64,000 bases of DNA from JASMHC01 sp964453855. Its GTDB lineage: Bacteria > Pseudomonadota > Alphaproteobacteria > Rhodobacterales > Rhodobacteraceae. Shown in pieces: positions 55,530 to 64,000 of the stretch; position 1 is the first letter of the stretch; every line of letters begins with the position of its first letter. Position numbers and translations under genes: made by a program. A model generated the notes under the pieces. It was given only the letters and a program-made list of their open reading frames with translations, was not told where the DNA came from and did no database searches. The stretch lies in NCBI GenBank assembly GCA_964453855.1, contig CAYVRN010000004.1, positions 1 through 64,000 on the forward strand, in the 5' to 3' direction.

Positions 55530-58310
55530 TCAGTCTTTGGTTTTCAGCCCCATCAGAGCTGCCGCAAACGGATTATCAGGATCGATGGCCTTTTCCTTCT
55601 TCGGCGGACGGGCCGAGAAGTTCTTGGCTTTCTGCGGGCCACCATCACGGCGCGGGCCTTTGCCTTTGGGCTTGCCACGCGGCTTGTCGCCTTGCGGGCG
55701 GCCCTGACCGTGGGGTTTGTTACCCTGACGGTTCGGCGCTTTGCGGCCCCAAGTGAAGGTGTAAAAGACCTCAATCTCGGGTTCAGCTGCTTCGGCTTCC
55801 GGCGTTTCGGCGACGGTCTCTTCTCTTTGCTCTTCGACTTTGGGTTCGTCGGCAGGCACCGTGGTTTCCTCAGCTGGCGCTTCATCAGCTGGCGCTTCAT
55901 CTGCCGGTGCTTCCGAGGGCGCAGCCTCTGCCTTGACCTTAGGACGTTCACCGCGCTCGGCCTTGTAGCCCAGACCTTCCATCAGGTCCGCGAACTGTTC
56001 CAGCGTCATGCCAGTGATCGACAGCATATCCGCCTTGGCTTCAAATCCGCCGCGGCTGTCTTCGGCGCGCAGCATGTCTGCCAGACGTTCCAGCATGTCG
56101 ATACGGATCGAGCGTTGCCCAGCCTCGCGGTAACCCGCCATCGTCGCGTAGCCAGCCGGATTTGATGCGCCTGTCGGCACGGTCACCAACCCCGGAGGCG
56201 GCGCTTCTGGGAATTCCTGCAAATCATTGGCCAAAGACCACAGCAACAGGCGCAGACGGGTCGGCGCTGGTTTCAGAAGAAGCTGCATGAAAATCGTGAA
56301 CTGACCAAAGCGGATGCCGTGCTTGCGCAGGGCGCCACGGGCATCCTGATCCAGATCCTTGACCTCGTTGGCCACATCGGCGCGCGGAAGGATGCCCAGC
56401 GCCTCGACCATGCGGAAAGCAAAGCCACGGGCCAGACCGGTCAGGGCCTCGTCTGTAGACAGGTTCAGAAGGGGTTCGAAAAGCGCGGCAATTTTGCGAT
56501 CCATGAAATGCTGCAAACGGCGTTCGACCTTTTGCGCCACATCGGCACCTGCCGCTTCATCCACAAACACCTCGATCCGAGGTTTCAGAACGTCGTCGCC
56601 CTTGACCAGCTTACCAACAGCCTGCGTGCCCCACATCAGACCACCCTGATCGGTAAAGTCGATCTCGGTGTCGGGGGCATTATAGAAGCGATCCGCCCGA
56701 AGGTGGAAATGCGGTGCCAATGCCTGAAGGCTGGCTTGTTGGATGGTTTTGGCCTCTTGGCCAGTGGCGTCCTTGTCCTGACGGAACCGGAACCCTTCGA
56801 GACGACCGACGAATTCTCCTTCGACGGTCACTTCTCCGTTTTCATTTACTTCGGCCAAAAGGGCCTCCTTCTGCTTCAACCGCCGCAACAAAACACTTGT
56901 CCGCCGGTCAACAAATCTTTGGGTCAAACGCTCGTGTAGGGCATCCGACAGGCGGTCTTCTACTACGCGCGTCTCGCTGCGCCAATGGTTTTCGTCATCC
57001 ACCCATCCATTACGCTGCGCGACATATGTCCACGTCCGGATAAAGGCCAGCCGTTTTGATAGCGCGTCAATGTCCCCGTGGGTCCGATCAATCCGCTTGA
57101 TCTGACGGGCAAACCAGTCGTTCGGTATAGTGCCACGTTCGTGCAGATAGCCGAAGATCGTTCCCAGCAAACCCGCATGTTCCCCATGACTGATGCCACG
57201 AAAATCGGGAATACGACACACATCCCACAACAGTTTGACCGAAGTCCCGTCACTGGCACGCGCGATAACCTCGGCATCCTGAGACAACGTTTTTAGGGCC
57301 ATCAGATCGTCAGCTTCGCGTGCTTTGACCAAAAGCTCGTCGTTGGGGGACTGTTCCAGCCCTGCAATCAAACGGTCGATTGACCCGAACTGCAGGTCCG
57401 AATTTCGCCACTGCAATTTGCGCAGGGGCGTAAAACGGTGGTTCATAATAGCATCGGCCACCTCGTCGGACAGGGGCGAGGCCTCGCCTGTCACGCCAAA
57501 GGTGCCGTGGCTCATACCCCTGCCTGCGCGTCCCGCGATTTGCGCCAGTTCGTTCGGGGCAAGATCCCGCATCCGCCGCCCGTCGAATTTGCTTAGCGAT
57601 GAAAAGGCGACGTGATTGATATCAAGGTTCAGCCCCATCCCGATGGCGTCAGTTGCCACCAGAAAGTCCACATCACCGTTTTGATACAGTTCGACCTGAG
57701 CGTTCCGTGTCCGAGGCGACAGTGCCCCCATCACCACAGCCGCCCCGCCTTTTTGACGGCGGATCAGTTCGGCGATGGCATAGACGTTATCCACAGAAAA
57801 CCCGACAATCGCCGAACGCGGCTGCATCCGGCTGATCTTTTTGGCGCCGGAATAAACCAGATCTGACATGCGGTCCCTGCGCACGAACTCAACCCCGGGT
57901 ACCAAAGCCGAGATCGGCCCGCGCATTGTATCCGCCCCTAGGAACAGGGTCTCATGCGTGCCACGTGCACGAAGCAAACGGTCGGTAAAGACATGCCCAC
58001 GCTCGGGGTCCGCACACAGTTGGATTTCATCGATAGCCAAAAAGTCCGCGCCCATCCCTTCGGGCATGGCTTCCACGGTGCACACCCAATACTGCGTGCG
58101 CGGTGGAACGATCCGTTCTTCACCTGTCACCAGCGCCACAACTGACGGACCACGGGCCGCGACGATCTTGTCATACACCTCGCGCGCCAAAAGTCGTAAC
58201 GGCAAGCCGATGATACCCGAACGGTATCCCAGCATACGTTCGATGGCATAATGGGTTTTACCGGTGTTGGTCGGTCCCAGCACCGCTTTGATTTGTGATC
58301 TGCCGCTCAT
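55530..58310 (-). CDS. SUV3-like ATP-dependent RNA helicase
   Basis: A 926-residue helicase related to mitochondrial SUV3. Walker A is GPTNTGKTHYAIERM, the DExH-type box DFLAIDEIQLCAD, and the motif VI region QIAGRAGRGMSHG. The C-terminal roughly 150 residues are low complexity: Glu/Ala/Pro repeats, then a Lys/Arg/Gly-rich tail that could bind RNA. The degradosome-like or RNA-turnover role in alphaproteobacteria is inferred from SUV3. Its stop is next to the S4 gene start. Confidence 0.92.
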   Translation of the reverse strand: MSGRSQIKAVLGPTNTGKTHYAIERMLGYRSGIIGLPLRLLAREVYDKIVAARGPSVVALVTGEERIVPPRTQYWVCTVEAMPEGMGADFLAIDEIQLCADPERGHVFTDRLLRARGTHETLFLGADTMRGPISALVPGVEFVRRDRMSDLVYSGAKKISRMQPRSAIVGFSVDNVYAIAELIRRQKGGAAVVMGALSPRTRNAQVELYQNGDVDFLVATDAIGMGLNLDINHVAFSSLSKFDGRRMRDLAPNELAQIAGRAGRGMSHGTFGVTGEASPLSDEVADAIMNHRFTPLRKLQWRNSDLQFGSIDRLIAGLEQSPNDELLVKAREADDLMALKTLSQDAEVIARASDGTSVKLLWDVCRIPDFRGISHGEHAGLLGTIFGYLHERGTIPNDWFARQIKRIDRTHGDIDALSKRLAFIRTWTYVAQRNGWVDDENHWRSETRVVEDRLSDALHERLTQRFVDRRTSVLLRRLKQKEALLAEVNENGEVTVEGEFVGRLEGFRFRQDKDATGQEAKTIQQASLQALAPHFHLRADRFYNAPDTEIDFTDQGGLMWGTQAVGKLVKGDDVLKPRIEVFVDEAAGADVAQKVERRLQHFMDRKIAALFEPLLNLSTDEALTGLARGFAFRMVEALGILPRADVANEVKDLDQDARGALRKHGIRFGQFTIFMQLLLKPAPTRLRLLLWSLANDLQEFPEAPPPGLVTVPTGASNPAGYATMAGYREAGQRSIRIDMLERLADMLRAEDSRGGFEAKADMLSITGMTLEQFADLMEGLGYKAERGERPKVKAEAAPSEAPADEAPADEAPAEETTVPADEPKVEEQREETVAETPEAEAAEPEIEVFYTFTWGRKAPNRQGNKPHGQGRPQGDKPRGKPKGKGPRRDGGPQKAKNFSARPPKKEKAIDPDNPFAAALMGLKTKD
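55870..55914 (-). repeat. 15-base tandem repeat in the helicase C-terminal linker
   Basis: TCAGCTGGCGCTTCA occurs twice in tandem (55870-55884, 55885-55899), with a third diverged copy to 55914. It encodes Ala-Asp-Glu-Ala-Pro-type repeats in the linker and keeps the frame, so copy number may vary between strains. Confidence 0.7.
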
Positions 58311-58465
58311 GACTTCTGTGTTATACTCCTGAGAAACAGATCAAAACCGATGTGGCGTTTGTCCGGCTTCGGAATATTTAGTGCCTGCCCTGCAGCTTGT
58401 ATAGGTGCAGTTGAAAAATCGGTCTAATTTCCGCAAGGGCATGGAAAACCATATGTTGATTTTTT

Positions 58466-58479
58466 TGACGTTAACGTCA
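58466..58479. promoter_or_regulatory. Perfect palindrome TGACGTTAACGTCA, candidate operator
   Basis: A 14-base perfect palindrome about 55 bases before the SCP2-like gene, containing TTGACG that could act as a -35. It recalls operators of the MerR-type LiuR regulators of acyl-CoA catabolism, but that match is from memory and the following genes are not the classic liu set. Confidence 0.45.
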
Positions 58480-58533
58480 TGTTAGCAACTGAAAACCAAG
58501 CTCCCGTTTTGGGTGAGTTAAAAGGATATGGTG

Positions 58534-58824
58534 ATGAGTGAAGTAATTGATGCTGCAATTCAGGCATTAACTGACAAACTGGCGGGCTCAGATTTTGGCA
58601 ACACCGCAAAATTCAACATCGAGGGTGAAGGCTCGATCGTCATTGATGACAATGGCGTCCGCGAAGCAGATGTCGAAACCGAAGTCACTTTGAACGCCAG
58701 CGCAGAAACGTTCCAAGCCATGTTCGAGGGCGATCTTGACCCGACCGCGGCGTTTATGACTGGCAAGCTGACGATTGACGGCAACATGGGTGCCGCGATG
58801 CAGTTGGCAGGAATTCTTAGTTAA
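58534..58824 (+). CDS. SCP2 sterol-binding domain protein
   Basis: A 96-residue SCP2-like lipid-binding protein: AIQALTDKLAGSDFGNTAKFNIEGEGS, then DLDPTAAFMTGKLTIDGNMGAAMQLAGIL, the usual end of the fold. AAAGGA is seven bases before the ATG at 58534 and only one before the ATG at 58528, so I use the former. It probably carries an acyl or sterol-like ligand. An alpha/beta hydrolase gene follows after nine bases, and the pair may be co-transcribed. Confidence 0.9.
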   Translation: MSEVIDAAIQALTDKLAGSDFGNTAKFNIEGEGSIVIDDNGVREADVETEVTLNASAETFQAMFEGDLDPTAAFMTGKLTIDGNMGAAMQLAGILS

Positions 58825-58833
58825 AGACGAACC

Positions 58834-59769
58834 ATGTCGGCCCCGTTCTTCAATGATATCGACAATGGCCCACAGGGTGGGCGCGCATGGTGGTTAACCA
58901 CCAGTGACAGCGTCCGCATTCGTGTCGGGGGCTGGGGTGCCGGCGCTGATAACGGAACTGTTTTACTGTTTCCCGGCCGCACGGAATACATAGAGAAATA
59001 CGGACCCACTGCTGCGGATTTCCTAGAATACGGTTACGCCACATTGGCAATTGACTGGCGTGGACAAGGGTTGGCTGACAGGCTTCTGACCGATCGTCAA
59101 AAGGGACACGTTGAAACCTTTCCCGACTACCAAAAAGATGTTTCTGCCCTGCTTTCCGCCGCCCAAGAACTTGGCTTTAAACCGCCGTTTTATCTGGTCG
59201 CACACTCGATGGGTGGATGCATCGGCTACCGCGCCCTGTTCGAGGGTCTGCCGGTGCAGGCTGCAGTCTTTACCGGCCCGATGTGGGGCATTGAAATGAA
59301 CCCGCTGCTCAAACCGTTAGCTCCGACGATTGCAGCTGTCGGCAAAGCGTTCGGCTTTGGAGAAAGCTATGCACCTTCGGCGACACCTGACAACTACGTG
59401 CAAACACAGGGCTTTGCCGGAAACACCCTGACAACCGACCCTGACATGTATACGTTTATGAAAACGCAGATCGATGCGCATTCGGACCTTGGCCTTGGCG
59501 GTCCCACCTACTGCTGGTTAAACGAAGCGCTGGCGGAAATCCGTTTTATCCTGCAATCAGACGCCCCAACGGTCGCCACGCGTTGCTACATTGGAACCGC
59601 TGAAAAAATCGTCGATCCGGTCAATATCCACAAACGCATGGCGAACTGGCCCGGCGCGGAGCTGATTGAAATCTCCACGGCCGAGCACGAAGTGTTGATG
59701 GAGACCCCAGAGATCCGCAAACGGGTCACTGGCGAAATCTGTGAATTCTTCGCCAAACACGCCGCCTGA
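58834..59769 (+). CDS. Alpha/beta hydrolase, lysophospholipase-like
   Basis: A 311-residue serine hydrolase. The nucleophile elbow is AHSMGGCIG; the acid and His lie in AEKIVDPVNIHKR and STAEHEVLMETPE. The oxyanion region is VLLFPGRTEYIEKYGPTAADF, and GYATLAIDWRGQGLADR is typical of the PldB/monoglyceride-lipase group. No signal peptide. It is close behind the SCP2-like gene, and a lipid substrate is a reasonable guess. Confidence 0.9.
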   Translation: MSAPFFNDIDNGPQGGRAWWLTTSDSVRIRVGGWGAGADNGTVLLFPGRTEYIEKYGPTAADFLEYGYATLAIDWRGQGLADRLLTDRQKGHVETFPDYQKDVSALLSAAQELGFKPPFYLVAHSMGGCIGYRALFEGLPVQAAVFTGPMWGIEMNPLLKPLAPTIAAVGKAFGFGESYAPSATPDNYVQTQGFAGNTLTTDPDMYTFMKTQIDAHSDLGLGGPTYCWLNEALAEIRFILQSDAPTVATRCYIGTAEKIVDPVNIHKRMANWPGAELIEISTAEHEVLMETPEIRKRVTGEICEFFAKHAA

Positions 59770-59850
59770 CGATATTTCCCCCTATCGGCTTGAAACCCCG
59801 ACACAGGGCCGCTTATCTGTCTGATGACACAAGATGCAAAAGGAAACCGC

Positions 59851-61671
59851 ATGTTCACCCTGCCCTTCCCCGTTCGTGATGCAAACGCAAGCTCTGGCAC
59901 CGACAATCTGGGCGACCTGCCCGAATGGGACCTGAGCGATCTTTACACGTCCGAAGATGCACCCGAGCTGACCCGCGATCTGGACTGGCTGGAAGGGGAA
60001 TGTGCCGCATTCGCATCAGACTATGAAGGCAAGCTGGGCGATCTGGATGCCGCCGGACTACTGGAATGCATCCTGCGTAACGAAAAAATCGAAGGCATCG
60101 CCGGACGTATCATGTCTTATGCGGGGCTACGCTATTACCAAATGACCATGGACGCCGAACGTTCGAAGTTCATGTCGGACATGCAGGAAGCGATCACCAA
60201 TTTTACCACGCCTCTGGTGTTCTTCACGCTGGAACTGAACAGCCTTGAGGATGATCATCTGGATGGGTTGCTTGCCGCAAACGCCGATCTGGCCCGCTAC
60301 AAGCCGGTCTTTGACCGCATCCGCGCGATGAAACCCCATCAGCTAAGCGACGAACTTGAACGCTTCCTGCACGATCTGGGCGTTGTTGGGGACGCTTGGG
60401 AGAAGCTCTTTGATGAAACCATAGCCGGGTTACAATTCACCATCGACGGCGAAGAGTACAACATCGAAGGCACTCTGAACTTCCTGACCGAACAGGACCG
60501 CAGCAAGCGCGAGGCGGCAAGCCGTGAACTGGCCCGCGTGTTCAACGACAACATCAAAACCTTCGCCCGTGTGCACAACACGCAGGCCAAGGAAAAGGAA
60601 ATCATAGACCGCTGGCGTAAGATGCCGACGCCTCAGACAGGGCGCCACTTGGCAAACCATGTCGAGCCTGAGGTGGTCGAAGCGCTACGCAACGCCGTTG
60701 TAAACGCCTACCCACGCCTGTCCCACCGATATTACGAGCTAAAGCGCAAATGGCTGGGGCTGGACCGCATGGAAGTCTGGGACCGCAACGCACCGCTGCC
60801 GATGGAAGACACCAAGACCGTCAACTGGACCGACGCCCAGGCAATCGTTCAAGAAGCCTACGGCGAATTTGATCCGCGTATGGCGGAATTGTCAGAACCC
60901 TTCTTTACCAAGGGCTGGATCGACGCGCCGGTGAAACCGGGCAAAGCACCGGGGGCGTTCGCGCATCCGACCGTTACTGCCGTACACCCCTATGTGATGC
61001 TGAACTATCTGGGCAAACCGCGCGACGTGATGACACTGGCGCATGAACTGGGCCATGGTGTGCATCAGGTTCTGGCCGCAGGTCAGGGTGAAATGCTGTC
61101 GTCGACCCCTCTGACACTGGCCGAAACGGCATCGGTGTTCGGTGAAATGCTGACCTTCCGCAAGATGCTGGACAAGGCAAAGGATGACACCGAACGCAAA
61201 GTCCTTTTGGCTGGCAAGGTCGAGGATATGATCAACACGGTGGTCCGTCAGATCGCGTTCTACGACTTCGAATGCAAACTGCACGACGCCCGTCGTGGTG
61301 GTGAACTGACACCCGATGACATCAACGCCATCTGGATGAGCGTTCAGGGCGAAAGCCTTGGGCCTGCGTTTGACTTCATGGAAGGGTATGAAACCTTCTG
61401 GGCCTATATCCCGCATTTCATCCACTCGCCGTTTTACGTCTATGCCTATGCGTTTGGTGACGGTCTGGTGAACGCACTTTATGCGGTCTACGAAGAAAAC
61501 CCCGAGGGCTTCCAAGAGAAGTATTTCGACATGCTGAAAGCGGGCGGATCGAAGCACCACAAAGAGCTGTTAGCGCCGTTCGGACTAGACGCCAGCGATC
61601 CGGCGTTCTGGGACAAGGGGCTGTCGATGATCGAAGGGCTTATCGATCAGCTCGAGGCGATGGAAGACTAG
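59851..61671 (+). CDS. Oligoendopeptidase F (M3 family)
   Basis: A 606-residue M3 zinc peptidase of the PepF type. The zinc motif is TLAHELGHGVHQVLA, with the third Glu ligand in LAETASVFGEM. It cleaves short peptides in the cytoplasm. AAAAGGAAACC puts the start at 59851 rather than 59824. It follows the hydrolase by about 80 bases and ends just before a strong nested hairpin. Confidence 0.93.
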   Translation: MFTLPFPVRDANASSGTDNLGDLPEWDLSDLYTSEDAPELTRDLDWLEGECAAFASDYEGKLGDLDAAGLLECILRNEKIEGIAGRIMSYAGLRYYQMTMDAERSKFMSDMQEAITNFTTPLVFFTLELNSLEDDHLDGLLAANADLARYKPVFDRIRAMKPHQLSDELERFLHDLGVVGDAWEKLFDETIAGLQFTIDGEEYNIEGTLNFLTEQDRSKREAASRELARVFNDNIKTFARVHNTQAKEKEIIDRWRKMPTPQTGRHLANHVEPEVVEALRNAVVNAYPRLSHRYYELKRKWLGLDRMEVWDRNAPLPMEDTKTVNWTDAQAIVQEAYGEFDPRMAELSEPFFTKGWIDAPVKPGKAPGAFAHPTVTAVHPYVMLNYLGKPRDVMTLAHELGHGVHQVLAAGQGEMLSSTPLTLAETASVFGEMLTFRKMLDKAKDDTERKVLLAGKVEDMINTVVRQIAFYDFECKLHDARRGGELTPDDINAIWMSVQGESLGPAFDFMEGYETFWAYIPHFIHSPFYVYAYAFGDGLVNALYAVYEENPEGFQEKYFDMLKAGGSKHHKELLAPFGLDASDPAFWDKGLSMIEGLIDQLEAMED

Positions 61672-62059
61672 GTTTTGATGGGGTACAACCCCATCCTATG
61701 GGCGCTCTGTAGGATGGGGTTATCTACCCCATCACAAATGCCCCGCTCGGAACGTTTTCCGGCAAGATAACACCTGATCAGGGTTTTTATCGCTTCACGT
61801 AAAAAATGACGGGCCCGCCAATCGGGTCTAACCAGTTTCAGGGTTAACCCCTTCACCCAGCCTGCATTTACGGTGGTCTGGTGGTCTAGTCGCAATCGCT
61901 TTCGACCTATAGCCCATGTGTGACGTCGGATAGGGTTTTCCCATTCAAAGGTTAAAGCAGGGTTTGGGCTGCGTGCGCTTGGGCGTCGCAAAACCTTTGC
62001 CGCATTGCCCCTCCATCCAAATGCCGCTACATCCCCGTCAACCATATCAGGACGGACCC
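61672..62059. other. Intergenic region before hisD
   Basis: About 390 bases with no gene that I can support. The left end is the nested inverted repeat at 61677-61733; the rest contains A/T runs and short repeats but no tRNA-like fold or clear promoter. Confidence 0.6.
61677..61733. repeat. REP-like nested inverted repeat
   Basis: An outer 8-bp stem GATGGGGT / ACCCCATC encloses a perfect 12-bp inner stem AACCCCATCCTA / TAGGATGGGGTT with an 11-base loop. GATGGGG thus appears twice on each strand. It starts five bases after the pepF stop. There is no T run, so it looks like a dispersed REP/BIME-type unit that could also stabilise or end the mRNA. Confidence 0.75.
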
Positions 62060-63361
62060 ATGCCCCAATTTCTCAATACATCCGACAGTGATTTCGAGGC
62101 GCAGTTTCAGGCGCTGCTTTCCGCCAAGCGCGAAGACAGCCCCGATGTCGATACCATCGTTGCCGGAATCATCGCGGATGTGCGCGAACAGGGCGACGCG
62201 GCGGTTCTGGAACTGACCGCCAAGTTCGACCGCTTGGATCTGACTGCGGATCAATTGGCTTTTTCCGAGGCCGAGATTGACGCCGAAATCGCCAAGGTGC
62301 CTGCCGCCGAACGCGAGGCACTGGAACTGGCCGCTGAACGTATCCGCGTGTACCACGAAGCGCAGATGCCCGAGGACCGCGAATGGGAAGAACCCAACGG
62401 AGCAATGCTGGGCTGGCGCTGGCGGCCGGTGTCTGCGGCGGGGCTTTATGTGCCCGGCGGTTTGGCCAGCTATCCGTCTTCGGTCCTGATGAATGCGGTT
62501 CCGGCAAAGGTCGCAGGCGTCGAGCGTTTGGCGATTACCTGCCCGACACCCGACGGGGTGGTGAACCCCTTGGTATTGTTGGCCGCGCGGATTGCTGGCG
62601 TTGACGAGGTTTACCGCATCGGTGGCGCGCAGGCGATTGCGGCTTTGGCTTATGGCACCGAAACCATCGCGCCGGTCGATAAAATCACCGGCCCCGGAAA
62701 CGCCTTTGTGGCAGCGGCCAAACGTCGGGTGTTCGGCAAGGTTGGCATCGACATGATCGCAGGCCCGTCCGAAGTTCTGATTATTGCCGATGAAGACAAC
62801 GACCCCGACTGGATCGCGCTGGATCTGCTTAGCCAAGCCGAACACGACGAAAGCGCACAATCGATTCTGATCACCAGCGATCAGAAATTTGCCGACGACG
62901 TGGTCAAGGCCGTAGAGAAACGTCTAGAAACACTAGAGCGCCGCGCCATCGCTGGCGCAAGCTGGCGCGACTTCGGCGCGGTCATCATTGTCGAGGATCA
63001 GGAAGAGGCCGCCAAGCTGGCCAACCGCATCGCCCCCGAGCACCTTGAGCTTTGCGTGGGGGACCCAGATGCATTGGGCGAAATGATCGACCACGCTGGC
63101 GCGATCTTCCTTGGCGCATGGACGCCCGAGGCGATCGGAGATTATGTCGGTGGCCCGAACCACGTTCTGCCGACAGCGCGGTCTGCGCGGTTCAGCTCTG
63201 GCTTGTCGGTGATGGATTTTGTCAAACGAACGACCCTGTCACGGATGACACCGGAAGCTTTGCGCCAGATTGGTCCGGCGGCAGAAGTATTGGCAAAATC
63301 GGAAAGCCTTGAGGCACATGGCCTGTCGGTGACGGCACGACTGAAAAAGCTGAATGGCTGA
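62060..63361 (+). CDS. hisD: Histidinol dehydrogenase
   Basis: A 433-residue HisD, which makes the last two oxidations of histidine synthesis. Conserved blocks are GLYVPGGLASYPSSVLMNAVPAKVAG, RIGGAQAIAALAYGTETI, KITGPGNAFVAAAKR, DMIAGPSEVLI, SQAEHDESAQSIL (zinc ligands) and APEHLELCV / GGPNHVLPT. AGGACGG supports the ATG at 62060; the frame is open to 61964 but unconserved. It is followed by UPF0262 and phosphatase genes, an order seen in Rhodobacterales. Confidence 0.97.
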   Translation: MPQFLNTSDSDFEAQFQALLSAKREDSPDVDTIVAGIIADVREQGDAAVLELTAKFDRLDLTADQLAFSEAEIDAEIAKVPAAEREALELAAERIRVYHEAQMPEDREWEEPNGAMLGWRWRPVSAAGLYVPGGLASYPSSVLMNAVPAKVAGVERLAITCPTPDGVVNPLVLLAARIAGVDEVYRIGGAQAIAALAYGTETIAPVDKITGPGNAFVAAAKRRVFGKVGIDMIAGPSEVLIIADEDNDPDWIALDLLSQAEHDESAQSILITSDQKFADDVVKAVEKRLETLERRAIAGASWRDFGAVIIVEDQEEAAKLANRIAPEHLELCVGDPDALGEMIDHAGAIFLGAWTPEAIGDYVGGPNHVLPTARSARFSSGLSVMDFVKRTTLSRMTPEALRQIGPAAEVLAKSESLEAHGLSVTARLKKLNG

Positions 63362-63474
63362 AAGGTTAGGCGCGCACTGGCAATTTCAGCAGCTGCCGCC
63401 CGACAAAAACCCGCATTGTTTTGACTGCCGCGCTGCGGTAACACCTGAAAAACTGTAATACCCCGAGGTGTCCC

Positions 63475-63954
63475 ATGTCGCGGATCGCGCATATTGAGCT
63501 GGATGACAGCACCCTTCCCCCGCCGACCCCCGAGATCGAGCAGGAGCGCAAGGTCGCCATGTTCGATCTGATGGAGAACAACAGCTTTTCGCTGCCTCAG
63601 CGCGACGACCGCGAGGTGCCAACGGGCCCGTTCAATGTCGGCCTGTCGATCCGCGAAAAACGCCTTGTTTTTGAAATCCGCACGGAAGACGATCAGCCCG
63701 CCGCCGAGTTCCATTTGTCGCTTGGACCGTTCCGTCAGGTGGTCAAGGACTACTGGCAAATCTGCGAAAGCTACTTTGACGCGGTCAAAAACCTACCACC
63801 CAGCCAGATCGAAACCATCGACATGGCACGGCGTGGCATCCACAACGAAGGCGCGCGTATTCTAACTGAACGGCTGGAAGGCAAGGCCGATGTGGATAAC
63901 GACACCGCGCGCCGCCTGTTCACCCTGATCTGCGTGCTTCATTTCGGGGGCTGA
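63475..63954 (+). CDS. UPF0262 family protein
   Basis: A 159-residue UPF0262 protein: RIAHIELDDSTLPPPTPEIEQER, GLSIREKRLVFEIR, SLGPFRQVVKDYWQICESYFDAV, and the C-terminal RGIHNEGARIL ... LFTLICVLHF. The family is confined largely to alphaproteobacteria and has no known role. It follows hisD by about 110 bases and is four bases before the phosphatase start, so it is likely co-transcribed with that gene. Confidence 0.93.
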   Translation: MSRIAHIELDDSTLPPPTPEIEQERKVAMFDLMENNSFSLPQRDDREVPTGPFNVGLSIREKRLVFEIRTEDDQPAAEFHLSLGPFRQVVKDYWQICESYFDAVKNLPPSQIETIDMARRGIHNEGARILTERLEGKADVDNDTARRLFTLICVLHFGG

Positions 63955-63958
63955 CCAA

Positions 63959-64000
63959 GTGGCAGGCGAGCTTCCCCAATCGGTTTTGTTCTGCTGCGAT
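63959..64000 (+). CDS. Low-molecular-weight phosphatase family protein, 5' end only
   Basis: Only 14 codons lie in the window, starting with GTG at 63959: MAGELPQSVLFCCD. The beginning of a low-molecular-weight phosphotyrosine phosphatase P-loop (SVLFCCD) fits, and a phosphatase of this family commonly follows the UPF0262 gene in Rhodobacterales. The gene continues past the end of the window, so the call rests on few residues and context. Confidence 0.6.
   Translation, partial: MAGELPQSVLFCCD

Noticed and set aside
61668..62045. Minus-strand open frame of 125 codons between pepF and hisD
   Set aside because: It covers the nested inverted repeat and AT-rich spacer, has no recognisable domain and no good ribosome-binding site, and its composition is not gene-like.

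Overview
The window reads as ordinary chromosome of an alphaproteobacterium, most likely a Rhodobacteraceae (Roseobacter-group) member. The inference rests on gene content and order: bolA / J-domain protein / cobS / cobT, hisD followed by a UPF0262 gene and a low-molecular-weight phosphatase start, DUF3422, proton-translocating pntAB, a single-chain malate synthase G, SUV3-like helicase next to an S4 protein and 7Fe ferredoxin, CarD, and a Hint-domain RTX protein. I see no rRNA, tRNA, CRISPR array, insertion sequence, prophage or replication origin. Genes are dense, with many ATGA/GTGA stop-start overlaps.

Layout: 0.1-4.7 kb, a GCS2-family ligase, then a valine-degradation pair (acyl-CoA dehydrogenase; a hydrolase fused to 3-hydroxyisobutyrate dehydrogenase) and a small DUF2892 membrane protein. 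4.8-9.9 kb (minus), an exopolysaccharide operon: TPR-like membrane protein, O-antigen ligase/polymerase, PPP-type phosphatase, Wzc-like tyrosine kinase. 9.9-14.5 kb, DUF3422 and pntAB. 14.7-16.6 kb (minus), a translationally coupled trio: exported metallo-beta-lactamase-fold protein with a degenerate metal site, exported rhodanese-like protein, isoprenylcysteine-methyltransferase-like protein. 16.9-19.7 kb, RTX/Hint protein broken by one frameshift. 19.7-23.5 kb, class I amidotransferase-like hydrolase, GlcG-like protein, malate synthase G, DUF2256. 23.7-29.6 kb, pepN, two unknown proteins, gatB.

29.7-34.9 kb holds two related membrane hybrid histidine kinases around a 2OG-Fe(II) oxygenase; one kinase has lost most of its receiver domain and is joined in frame to the C-terminal half of a major-facilitator transporter, itself then frameshifted. 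34.9-40.3 kb is bolA, J-domain protein and cobST, interrupted by an oppositely oriented gene encoding an ECF sigma factor fused to a membrane anti-sigma factor. 40.3-46.6 kb carries an aminopeptidase P, DUF427, a metal-site-less M24 homologue, an M20 amidohydrolase and a ClC protein. 46.6-54.5 kb: FAD-linked oxidase, SIMPL protein, an 870-residue GspL/PilM-to-GspC/PilP-like membrane protein, Lrp regulator, CPA2 antiporter, CarD. 54.8-64 kb: ferredoxin, S4 protein, SUV3-like helicase, SCP2-like protein, alpha/beta hydrolase, oligoendopeptidase F, hisD, UPF0262 and the first 14 codons of a phosphatase.

The most unusual things are the gene fusions (sigma/anti-sigma, kinase/MFS, hydrolase/dehydrogenase, GspL/GspC-like), the degenerate metallohydrolase trio, and a six-copy intergenic element (GC-rich hairpin plus GAGTATTT...AAGANGAA) that lies downstream of genes in sense orientation wherever the preceding gene is visible. 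Family assignments come from recognising motifs by eye; no search was run.
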